Of a stretch of 64,000 nucleotides of DNA, positions 36,650 to 46,387 are shown one piece after another (the first letter of the stretch is position 1; each line of letters opens with the position of its first letter). This stretch comes from Theobroma cacao. Its lineage: Eukaryota; Streptophyta; Magnoliopsida; Malvales; Malvaceae. The stretch lies in NCBI RefSeq assembly GCF_000208745.1, contig NC_030850.1:5182770-5246769 (forward strand), given 5' to 3'. The notes beneath the pieces are model-generated. The model saw nothing but the letters and a program-made list of their open reading frames with translations. It searched no databases and was not told where the DNA came from. The position numbers were made by a program, and so were the translations under genes.

Positions 36650-37032
36650 ATAATGTAACAAAAAATTAAAGAATCACTCCATCTAAAATTTTAAACCCAT
36701 AAATTAAAATCTTAATATGTAATAATCTTTAAAGAATCAAAACACACTATTTTTATTCTGTTGTTCTATCATTAGGGTTCAAAAAATTCGTAATTGTAAT
36801 ATAATATAATGTTTAATTTGTTGAATGGCCAGATTTTTTATCCAACCAAAGGTAAAAGTATCATTCAAATCGGAAGTACGTAGGATATAAACGTGGGGAA
36901 GAAAACCTAAACCTCAAATATAACTAAAGAAGACAAAAAAAAAAAACAAAAAACTCAAACCTCCAAAATAAAACGAAACTTGAAATACATGATCCCCTGA
37001 AGCAAATAAGGCTAAACAATATAGCAGAAAAT

Positions 37033-37056
37033 AGAGAGAGAGAGAGAGAGAGAGAG
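37033..37056. repeat. (GA)n microsatellite
   Basis: An uninterrupted GA dinucleotide run of about 12 units between duplicated block B and array copy 4. Confidence 0.9.
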
Positions 37057-37443
37057 CAGTTTTCCGTCCTGGGGCTTCACCAAGATAAAAGGCAAAAGCT
37101 TGGAGAAATTTGATTTTGAAGTTTTTTTTTAATTCATCTGGGAATTTAGGACAGATTTTTCACTGTTACAAAACGCCCGCCAATTTGACATTGATCAGGA
37201 TTGAACTAACAATTAATGATTGAATGTACATCGAAAGAATTTAACAAAAAATGAAAAAGCGAAAGAAACAAATTAAAGCTCTTCAAAATTGGTTACAAAA
37301 AAGAATGGAGCTAAAGATATTGCAGTTCATCTATTGTTTACTCTTCTTTCCATACATGAAATCATCAGCAGCTTTATCATGGTTCGCACCATCTTTTCTA
37401 TTGACATCAAATAGAACCATATATTCTCAATCGTACTTCTCCG

Positions 37444-37689
37444 TTAAACCACTGTTGCAGAGCGAAGCTCAGTGACTCGTTCTCTGCAATGGTAGCGTGG
37501 CAAACTTGAATTGTTGATACAACAGTCTTGCTTAACATGGCCTTTCACGAATTCTTCTACTCCTTTTTCCCCGTCTGCCAGTAAATGCGGCGGAGGCGGC
37601 TCGTCATCACGTTCCCACTCATCAATATCCAATCCCCATTCTATGTAATCCACCCTCGCCACTGCTAAAGCTTCTATTGAAACTGACAT
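37444..37689 (-). CDS. Small acidic protein, array copy 4
   Basis: An 81-residue protein starting MSVSIEALAVARVDYIEWG, followed by LDIDEWERDDEPPPPHLLADGE and a basic, cysteine-containing tail (KQDCCINN). The frame is open for 27 codons further upstream, but the MSVSIEAL start is shared with copy 3, and a TATAAATA (37804-37811, minus strand) lies about 115 bases away, so 37689 is preferred. The upstream module at 37965-38085 has two CTCGTGATT elements, a TTTGACC W-box core and an AGCTTGATAGCTG end. The core is well conserved while the C-terminus differs completely from the other copies. Function unknown. Confidence 0.7.
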   Translation of the reverse strand: MSVSIEALAVARVDYIEWGLDIDEWERDDEPPPPHLLADGEKGVEEFVKGHVKQDCCINNSSLPRYHCRERVTELRSATVV

Positions 37690-37964
37690 GATTTTATGTA
37701 AAGCGTAGCTAGAATGTCTAAAAACTTCAGTTCCTTTAGATATTAAGTATGATTCTAATAGAACTCGCATGGCTTGATGGTTTTAAAATGACCAGATATG
37801 TTGTATTTATAGGCTGTTTATTCCCTGCATGCAGATTGACTTTCTTCTCCAAACTAAGGGGCTAGCCTCCAGAGGTGGAGCGGATGTTTCCCTGGGAAAA
37901 ATAGAGAAAGTAAAGGGATAAAAGTGTTTTAATTTGAGAGTATATTACCTTATTAATTCATAAA

Positions 37965-38085
37965 TGAAGTAACATTCTCGTGATTGTACGTTTGACCAAA
38001 GCATCCCAAGTCTTTTGCCTGCTGGACAATTCTCGTGATTTGGGAAAGTCAACATGATGCTAAGCAGCTTGATAGCTGTAATTAA
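37965..38085 (-). promoter_or_regulatory. Upstream module of array copy 4
   Basis: Plus-strand order: ACATTCTCGTGATTG, TTTGACCAAAGC (W-box core TTGAC), ATTCTCGTGATTTG and then GATGCTAAGCAGCTTGATAG. WRKY factors bind TTGAC cores; regulation by them here is inferred. Confidence 0.55.
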
Positions 38086-38089
38086 CTGA

Positions 38090-39424
38090 TTCTCTCTTCA
38101 AGGCACTCAGGTGTAAAGAATGAGAAACATATGCCTACGTTACATATTAAACATATGAAAGATTATTTGTCCCTATGCCTGACGTAACTAATGAGATAAA
38201 CAACATGTTCCTTAATTAGATTATAAATTTTAGGATTTTATGGCTTGAAGGAATTTGAAGGGCGGGGAATAATATAAATAAGATTATAAAACTCATTTCT
38301 AATTTTCATGTAGACATTAAAATGGTTAAAAAAACTTGAAATTTCAAATCCGAATGTTGGAAAAAGAAAAAGATGTTTTAGATGAGAAAAACTTCTTTTA
38401 ATTCTGTAATTTAAAGTTATATATATAAAAAAACAACATAAAACTCCTTTCTTAAATCATGTTGACAAATTGCGATTTTAGTATTGTAGAAAATTTACAA
38501 TAAGGATCATCACAAATTTTTTTTATTATAGTTTTTATTTGCATTAGAAACTTCAACATATATGTACAAATAAATAAGTACTCACAATCAATAAACATGT
38601 TTAAACAATTTTTTTAACCATAATTAGGTTGACATGATTATAATTTGAATATGATTATTTTTGACACATGTAAAAAATTTATGAATTAATTGATTAATCA
38701 TGACTTAATTAAATAAGCTGTTCTACATATATCATATATATCTTGTAGCTTATGTAATAAATAGGTCGTGCAAATGTAAGCTTTTCCGCTATTACCAATT
38801 TGACAACTTTTAACATGTTGGAAAATGTTGTAAATGTGTATAGATGGCATAGGCAGGGGTGTACTGAAGTTTTGAAATCTTTGGCCAAGCTGTGGTTCAA
38901 AGACACGAAAACTTCTTTTTGTCTCTCAGGGGTAAACCTTCAAACACATGCGTGTTTTTCTGCCAAGCATGCTAACTGCCTTTAATCAGATTAAGCAATT
39001 AACAAATAGTCAACCTTGTCTGTTTAATTAACTGTTGCCAATATCTATATATACTTAATTGACTCTTCATTATTCAACAATGACTTTCCAATTCCACTTG
39101 TCTTAGTATTCTTCAACAATGATTTTCTAATTAGTCTTTACAATAACATAGACCGATAGAATATAGATGTGATTAATTTCAACACACATGTATCATGAAC
39201 GAAGAAGAAAATTATGAGTTCCCAAACCAAAGGTTCATCCAACATTCAAGACTAGAAAAGAGAGACAAGGAAGAACAGATTCGGAGTTGACATAAACATC
39301 ATAATAAAAGCACTGTTCTGGTGAATCGTGACTGATCAGGAGTCTTATTAATTGACTGCGAAAACATTGTTCAATGCTGATTTTAATGTCAGCCGCACGA
39401 GCCCAACTATGGAACTGATGTGTT
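38090..39424. other. AT-rich region without a recognised gene
   Basis: Short frames only, with no domain, RNA gene or bounded repeat that I can support. Confidence 0.45.
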
Positions 39425-39433
39425 GATTATAGC

Positions 39434-40508
39434 CAAAGCCGGAGGGTCCCGCTCCCCCTAACAATTTTAAAATTTTTATATTTATTTTATTTTTTTTGAA
39501 AATTTTTTATTTCGTATCTATTAAAATTTTAAAATTTTTTAATATATTTTTATTTTTTTAAAATTTTTAAAATTTATTTGTAAATAATTTTTTATTTGGT
39601 GAAATGTCCCGCAATAATTATTCAAGAATTAATTTTAATAGACTTAGAACTAAAATAAAACCTATTACAATAGAATTATACCCAAACCTCACTTCTCAAA
39701 ACCTTACAACTATCACCTCTTGTTCTCTCTTTTTTCTTTCCAAATAGAAACAAAAAGCCATTTTTTTTTCTTAAACTTTTTTGTTTGAGCTTTTTCTGTG
39801 CATAAAACCTATAGTCTATAACTTAAATTTCATGTTACAATAATTGATAAATTTAGTTTATTTACTGTTATTTTATTTTTAATATTTTCAACTTTAAACT
39901 TTTTCTTAATTTAATAGTTTCTATTTAGTGATTTTAATTTAAAATTTATCGTCTTAGTCATTTTTTGTTGAAAGCAACAAAATAAGGATTTAATTAACCA
40001 CTTACAGTTAATTATTACTTATTTATTTAGGGATTGCTTAATTGCTTTCCTATAATTTTTTTTTTGCTTAGATTCTTGTAAACAATTAAATTTTTTATTT
40101 AAGAATTGTTTCCTCATTGAATTGTTTATTGATATTATATTTAATTTTTGTGATTAATTTTAGGAATTGCTTCTCATTGAATTGTTTATTGATAGCACTT
40201 AATATTTTTTAGGGTATTGCGTCCCATTAAGATTTTTGTTATTATATTTGTTAATTTTTGTTTGTTGTTAAAGTTTATCTAGGAATTGAGATTATTGTCG
40301 TTATTAAATTCTTTATGATTATAGTAGTTAAATATTTTAAGTAAATTATTAAGATTGATTCCTTTGAATAATTTAAAAAATTTTTGAATTATGAAAATCG
40401 ATTGTCATTAGGAGACTTGAATCTTATTTTAAGAAAAAGGGTCTTTCACAAAATGTTGACACTCTTGAATCTTTGCTCTTTCAAACATGAAATTCTGACT
40501 CCATCACT
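39434..40508. mobile_element. hAT-like element with GATTATAGC target duplication
   Basis: An AT-rich block of about 1.07 kb is bounded by identical GATTATAGC (39425-39433 and 40509-40517). One end reads CAAAGCCGGAGGGTC and the other, reverse-complemented, AGTGATGGAGTCAG, a loosely matching pair of the GGAGYC type common at plant hAT ends. No transposase remains. An 8-bp duplication (GATTATAG) is also consistent. Confidence 0.6.
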
Positions 40509-40517
40509 GATTATAGC

Positions 40518-41340
40518 AATGATGCATGTATATAGTTAGCTGATCTTTTATTTTTTTCGAGAAATTGAAGTACATGGATATTAACTAAGAAACAAAAAAG
40601 AAGTTGACAGCTATAAACTACAGCCCCTAAATAGGAATAACGAAACACCAGATTATTAAGCAAATTTTTTGTGGGATTTGGGTTATTTTCAATTTTCAAT
40701 TGTTAGGGAGAAATAAATAAATGTGCTTGAAAACATGAAAGAGCTCTTTCAATAATAGCTAGAAATCATATAGTCCATGACAAAAATTTGGGATATATTG
40801 AATTGAATTTGCCAATGTAATCTTAATCATGCTTTTAGAGCAACCTGCTCTTGTATTTTCCTTTGGTTTGAAATTTAAAATCATTTTCAACATTAGAAGA
40901 ATATAAAAGAAGTTGGGATTTTTATATATTTAGAACAAATTCTTTTGTTATATTTTTTTATAATTATTTAATTACAATCAATGATACGTGTGATTTATTT
41001 AATTTTTTATGAAACTCGCGTAGTAGATATCATAAAATTTAATTATAAAAAATGCATTAGAACAATTGTAATTTATCATTCTCTATCCATAAGATTTATC
41101 ATCTTTAAACTGGTTAAAGATGTTACTTAATCAATAAAAAGGTTGCAATGGGTATGGTTATTCAGTTCATCAGCCATGAGCAAGGAAATGGTTTTTACGA
41201 GCTTCATAGTTCACACATGTTCATTGCATTCAATTTGATGATAAGAATTAATTAAGAAGTAATCGGAATCAAGTTTGTTTTCATGGCATGGCATCAAGAT
41301 GACTTTAGAAATCTCTTCCTCCGAACAATGCTTGCAATCA
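40518..41340. other. AT-rich region without a recognised gene
   Basis: No supported feature. The right end is probably the 3' flank of array copy 5. Confidence 0.45.
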
Positions 41341-41702
41341 TTAATAGCCCATGATGTATCTGACCATCGGCTTTGTTGACCTTAAGCAATGTATTATCCT
41401 CTCAACCAATGCCCTTCCTTGAGACACTCTTCCACAGCTGCATTCTAGAGTGGCGCCTTTGCTGGCGTTAATGTCATCAGAATCGCCATCAAAATCTTCC
41501 GAAGAGTGGGTTAGCGAGCTAGTGCCGGTGACTTGAAAGCCACGTTTCGCAACCCTTTCCGGTTCCTCTTCTTCTTCCTCTTCTGCTAGTAAATGCCGAG
41601 GAGGCCATTCCGAATCATCATCAGCTTCCCACTTTTCAATATCCAAACCCATTCATTATAATCAACCCCTGCCATTGCTAAAGCTTCAATTGATACTGTC
41701 AT
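41341..41702 (-). pseudogene. Small acidic protein, array copy 5 (frameshifted)
   Basis: The conserved start reads MTVSIEALAMAGVDYNEW from the ATG at 41702, then the frame shifts: paralogues imply a run of four G where this copy has three. The rest of the protein continues in another frame from an ATG at 41652: MGLDIEKWE, then WPPRHLLAEEEEEEEPE and a long acidic and serine-rich tail, about 103 residues. Either the copy is broken by a one-base deletion, or the 103-residue ORF is translated alone, or the lost G is a sequence error. Apart from this base it is the longest and most acidic member, and its upstream module (about 42012-42135) is intact. Confidence 0.6.
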
Positions 41703-42011
41703 GATTAATTCGGGCAAAGCTGCTAACTTAAGGCTCCAATCTTTCTTCTTTCACAATCAAAACTCCTAGCAAGTAACTAGCAAGCTAACATAAAATGACC
41801 AAATTGAATTGACAGCTAGTCGCAGTATCTGCGGCATGAAGACAGATATGTATATAAACATGATCCAACTTGCTTCCTATCAAGGAGAATTCAATCTAAT
41901 TTTCTTCTCAGAATTCACGGCCTTGTATACAAATCAAACGGGATTTTTCTCTTCTAACTTCGAGTGCTGCAGAAATGAAAGTGGAGAAGGGTTAAATTTA
42001 AGCATCATATA

Positions 42012-42135
42012 AGAAGTGGCATTCCCGTGATCATTTAATTGACCAAAATATTTTCTTCAACTTGTCGTTCATGGCTAAGGGATATTGTTACCAAGTGATG
42101 TTGTACGACTAAAGCTATGATGCAAGCTCGACACA
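42012..42135 (-). promoter_or_regulatory. Upstream module of array copy 5
   Basis: Plus-strand order: GGCATTCCCGTGATC, ATTGACCAAAA (W-box core) and then AAGCTATGATGCAAGCTCG. Same order as in copies 2 to 4, with a C for T change in the CTCGTGA element. Confidence 0.55.
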
Positions 42136-42149
42136 GACACGTGAGTGAT

Positions 42150-44500
42150 AGATCACCCACATGTGTCTTAGCCTGAATCAAAAATGGAAGAAAAGCTTTG
42201 ATTGATGACTGTCAAGGTAAAACCAGACTTTGGATTCGAAAAGCATGGACTGCAATTAGGAATATGGTTCCATACTTCCAGAACATTTAGAATTCCTGAT
42301 AGTAAAGTTGTAGCCAAATTGAAGGACAAGAACATTCATTTTCTCTAATGTATTTTTAGTTCTATTAAACTGCCTAGAAGGCCGAAAGAGGAGAATCCTT
42401 AAAATTAATTTTCATAATAATATTATATGAAACACTATATAGATATTCACATGGAAACATGAATACTACTCTGTTTACAAGACTCGTGGGTGATTGCAAT
42501 TGGGATACAGAGTGATTGGTTGGTAGAGAATCTACAGATGGCCCTTTTGGTGAACTGTTCCATATATTAAAGATAGTAGATGCTTGGATATTTCTGTTTC
42601 AAATACCTAAGTACACTGTATTTAAGGATTGATCCCATTAATTCTCCGTAAAGAATCTTCATCGACTTGCAGGGATTATACACCCAGTTTACAACAACTT
42701 TCTCTGCATAGACTTGCAATGCAAGAAACAGAATGTTTTTCTTTTTATTTTAGGGATTGTTCAGCAAGCAACTTTCATCTCTGTTCTATCAAAACATGGT
42801 CAGAGAGTTACTGAACCCTTGGAACCGTTGATTGAGACCATGTCGCAGTACAGATTTCATCAAACTTTTGTTGTATCCCAAAGACAAATTTGTGCAGCAG
42901 TGCACACGTAGCAAAGGACTCTCCTTATTTTAATATTTTGCCCGGGAGGAAAATGATAGAATTGGCAAAGAAGGAAAGGGAAGGCCATTCCCATCATCAA
43001 AGAGGAATGCAAACTCTGAAACTTATCGAGCCTGGTATTCTCAGCCAACTATCTCAAGATAACCGTCATATACAGTTCAGAGTTCAGACGTAGCTTTCAC
43101 TGAAACCAACAAACAGCAAGACAGGTAAAAAAAGATGGGTTCTAAATACCAAAATTAACCTCTCAATCATAACAGCACCACCAGGCCTAGTTCTTCCATG
43201 CTGATAGTGATGTCCAAGAAAATTTTAAATGGCATACACAGTATATTTCCCCAAAAACAAAAGTATCGAAACACCATACAAAGAGTTTGAACACATTATA
43301 TTTAATGGTTTATTTATAGGAACCTGAATATGGCCACAATGAGAAGCCCTAGGGTGAACATGAAGCCAATGAAACTATGGGCAAGAACTAAACCGAACAG
43401 GAAAACTTGCAGCTCCTCATCCAGCCGTTAATCTCATTTCTTGATATGAAATGAAAATCATCTCAAACAATTGGAAATTCAATGTAACAAGAGTTTATCA
43501 GCAAAATTATGTCAAGGATTCAAACATTGGGAAACTTGGAAGTCTGTGCATCTCTTGATCTCTTCTTTTGGACCAAATTCCACAACTCAACTAGGCCTGA
43601 ATTCCAAACTAGTTGGGGTTGGATACAAGAATCCATTTTTTTCATTCCATTCAATTGAGGACCAAAAGATCTAAAGAAATAGATCCTCACTAATGGCATC
43701 GTATCATGTAATCATATCTTGATCAAAGCAGCTCAAAAGCAACTTCATTCATTATATTGGGCTCCTTAAGAGATTCCATGAAGCATCCAGCTAAACAGGA
43801 AAAGTACGGGTACAATCCAAAGCATAGATTTTATGAGTCTAAGCTTCACTTAGTGGTTGTGTGCGAGGTCAAGGACCAAGGTTCAGCTCCCCCCCACCCC
43901 TTCCTCTGCCTAATCAAAATGTATCTGAACAAAACTTAAAATAATAAGAGAAAAAAAAGACAGACAGATAGAAGAGACTTGTTCCTCCAAAATTCTTCCA
44001 ATCCATATTAGCCGATCTCTAGTAAATAGATAGCTAGTGAAACTCACTATCCATAAGCCTACCAAGTTGAAAAATTAGTGGGGACAAAAGAGCACTAACA
44101 TAATTCTACAACTATAATTGGATGCCTTTAACTCTCCATAATTCATTCTCTAATTTGAAGTTTTAAAGATCAAAATGAACTTTCTCAGCCGTACAATTTA
44201 CACCAAGTATATCAACCACTATACTCTCTTATGTCAAAAGGCTATACAAGCTAGAACATTCAATCTGCAAGTCACAACATTGATGAAACTATATTTATCC
44301 ACAAGGAATCAACAGCCACATTAATCAAACATCATCCATTCTTTATTTCTGCAAGTAAACGAACACTAGGAAGAACATGCTATTGTCACAAGAAGTTAAG
44401 GGGGATTATTGGAAAAATAAATACCTACAGTCTTATTACAAAGAATTACAACAAACATACACATGAACATATAAGAAAACAAAATTTACCTATATCATGC
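42150..44500. other. Region without a recognised gene; possible SINE trace
   Basis: At 43850-43900 the plus strand has TTAGTGGTTGTGTGCGAGG followed by GGTTCAGCTCC, resembling the A and B boxes of tRNA-derived SINEs. No bounded element was resolved. Around 43325-43410 the minus strand has an open hydrophobic stretch ending IVAIFRFL-stop that could be an old exon end, but no start or splice site supports it. The last part is the 3' flank of the zinc-finger gene. Confidence 0.3.
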
Positions 44501-44513
44501 CCTTGCCAAAATG

Positions 44514-45569
44514 CTACAACCCATCAAGCGACGGTGCCAACACATCTTGCAAACAGTAATCCTCAAAAGAGCCAAACCCATCAAGCAAACCATCAAAAAA
44601 CCCATCTTCCAACCACCCCTCCCTCTCCATCAACTCCTCCTCCTTTTCCTCATCTTCCTCCATTGCTACCACTCCTTTCAACTTCCGATCCTCCTCCTCC
44701 ATAACAGCTGGCATGTGCCCTTCAAACAACGACACGTGTCCGAAAAGCTTATCTTTCCTAGAAAAGCTATTCCCACAACTACACTTCCACTTCTTACTCT
44801 CTTCCCCACCTCCACAATGCTTCAAATGACTCTTCAAATCAGTAAAAACCGAAAAACTCTTCTTATGACACTTATTACAACCATACATTTTCGGACAATG
44901 GCTTCTCTTGAAATGATTCCTTACACAAATAACAGATTTCAACGGCCTAAACTTGTCATGTTTCTTGTTCCTGTTACACCCATCATAGGGGCACGAAAAC
45001 CGGGTTTTCCGACCCCAATTCTTCACTTCCCCTTTATTACCTGTTTTTTTCGCTAACGCCTCGGGAGTTTTATACTGATTCCCATGAGCTCTCATATGCA
45101 TCCGTAAATTGGCGTCGCGCTTGAACCCTTTACCGCAAATTTCGCAGAAATGTAAATGTTCCGACAGCAACTCGACCGCATCTAACTCGATTATCTCGGA
45201 CTCTCCTTCATCGTAATCGTCGACCTCGAGTTTCGGTTCTGGAGTCGGGTTCCGGATTGGAGTCGGGTTTGGGTAATGGGCTTTTTGGGCGCAAGAGAGG
45301 AGGGCCGCACCGTTGACGATGATTTGGTGGATGGCGGACGCGATTTCAGAGGAGACGAGATCCATCTCATCTTTGGAGACCAAAGTGTTTGTGTTGACCG
45401 ATTGAGATAGGAAGTGTTGCAGGGAATCCATTCTCGTTTTAACCGTTGAAAGGTTTAGAAGTGGGACACGCGGATCGGCATGGCCGAAGGTTTCTTGTTG
45501 CCGGAGAGAGGGTCTTCCGCCGCTGGGATGTTCCGGCGAGATCCGAAAAGGTTCTCCGAGATTCGACAT
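44514..45569 (-). CDS. C2H2 zinc-finger transcription factor, STOP1/STOP2 type
   Basis: Nuclear transcription factor related to SENSITIVE TO PROTON RHIZOTOXICITY, a family that controls acid-soil and aluminium tolerance genes. The intronless 351-residue frame is nearer to what I recall for STOP2 (about 370) than STOP1 (about 500). Fingers: FCEICGKGFKRDANLRMHMRAH at Cys142/145 and His158/162; FSCPYDGCNR with Cys193/198 and His219/224; YGCNKCHKKSF with Cys231/234 and His248; WKCSCGNSF with Cys263/265 and His278. The C-terminus is strongly acidic and ends with FEDYCLQDVLAPSLDGL. The start MSNLGEPF (45569) is preferred over the further upstream ATG at 45695, because a G-box (CACGTG, 45693-45698) lies there as promoter and the extra 42 residues are hydrophobic and unlike the family. 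Which paralogue it is remains inferred. Confidence 0.88.
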   Translation of the reverse strand: MSNLGEPFRISPEHPSGGRPSLRQQETFGHADPRVPLLNLSTVKTRMDSLQHFLSQSVNTNTLVSKDEMDLVSSEIASAIHQIIVNGAALLSCAQKAHYPNPTPIRNPTPEPKLEVDDYDEGESEIIELDAVELLSEHLHFCEICGKGFKRDANLRMHMRAHGNQYKTPEALAKKTGNKGEVKNWGRKTRFSCPYDGCNRNKKHDKFRPLKSVICVRNHFKRSHCPKMYGCNKCHKKSFSVFTDLKSHLKHCGGGEESKKWKCSCGNSFSRKDKLFGHVSLFEGHMPAVMEEEDRKLKGVVAMEEDEEKEEELMEREGWLEDGFFDGLLDGFGSFEDYCLQDVLAPSLDGL

Positions 45570-45692
45570 TTTTTTTTTTGCGCAGAAGTGAAGTTCGATA
45601 AGCTTAAACAAAAATAACAGAGTAAAAGCTTTGTCATTATATTTGACTGAAAAAGACAAAAGAGCAACACTAGAAATGCACGCTGGGATTGA

Positions 45693-45698
45693 CACGTG
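45693..45698 (-). promoter_or_regulatory. G-box upstream of the STOP-like gene
   Basis: CACGTG about 125 bases before the preferred ATG, within GACACGTGCGG. G-box and ABRE-type sites bind bZIP/bHLH factors; use here is inferred. Confidence 0.4.
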
Positions 45699-45699
45699 C

Positions 45700-46369
45700 G
45701 GGTTTCAGATTACATCTTGACCGCTTAAACAGTCGATTGGCGGCCATGGGCCAGGGAAACCACTGGGGCCATTATTGGACTGGAACGTATACTTTTCTTG
45801 GATCTAGTCGAATAATTGAGTAAAATAAAAGAGCAAGAACCAGAAATTCTGTTTTGGCTGGCCACCGAAACATAATTTTAAGATATATTACGAAGAAAAA
45901 TTGGCTAAACCAATTGAAAGCATCGAAATTGAGTTTGCCAGCCTGTCCAAGAAGACTAGCACGTCGTTTTGTAGCGGAAATGATAGTGTGGATGACGCGA
46001 GGGATTACGACCGTAAATGGGAACGGTTGAGCAAAGGCAAGAATCAAAGCCGAAGACCAACGTCTTATCGAAAAGACGAAGACTCCGCTACTCTTCACTA
46101 TTTTTTTAACTTTTCAGAGTAATTAAAGCAGTTCGAGGTCAATGGGCCTAATTGGGCTTCACTTTTTAAAAAGGGTGTTTTACTAAACTCAACGCAGCCT
46201 GAAAGAATGTAGAAACAGAGGGTCAGGCCTAGGTCAAGTTGGGCTTCACAATTCAAAACTAGTACGTTTTCCATTATATGAATAAATTAATCTAAAAATA
46301 TCTTTTTTTTTATCTATAATTGTGATTTTTTTTTCAATAAGCAGTTTGTGTTTTATTTTTTCTATTATC
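45700..46369. other. Intergenic region between the STOP-like gene and a LINE
   Basis: Overlapping frames occur on both strands (45772-46122), but neither has a recognisable domain. Probably promoter and spacer. Confidence 0.4.
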
Positions 46370-46387
46370 ACTTTGTAGATTAATTTT

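Larger units (their letters stand above)
33660..36880. repeat. Duplicated block B, interrupted by a solo LTR
   Basis: Segments at 33663-33705 (GCAGCGTCGAGGGAAGCCAT, then GACGCAAGCTAGATAGC), 34040-34491 and 36650-36880 match block A (22990-23700) in order. About 340 extra bases lie at 33700-34040 relative to A. Block A preserves the uninterrupted sequence at the point where the LTR entered block B. Confidence 0.65.

Noticed and set aside
37690..37770. Upstream extension of array copy 4 (27 extra codons)
   Set aside because: Paralogues start at MSVSIEAL; the extension has no counterpart in them.
44511..45056. Plus-strand 181-codon ORF opposite the STOP-like gene
   Set aside because: Antisense of the zinc-finger frame; no independent domain.
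45570..45695. 42-codon hydrophobic extension of the STOP-like protein
   Set aside because: Unlike the family and overlaps a G-box promoter element; the internal ATG is the better start.
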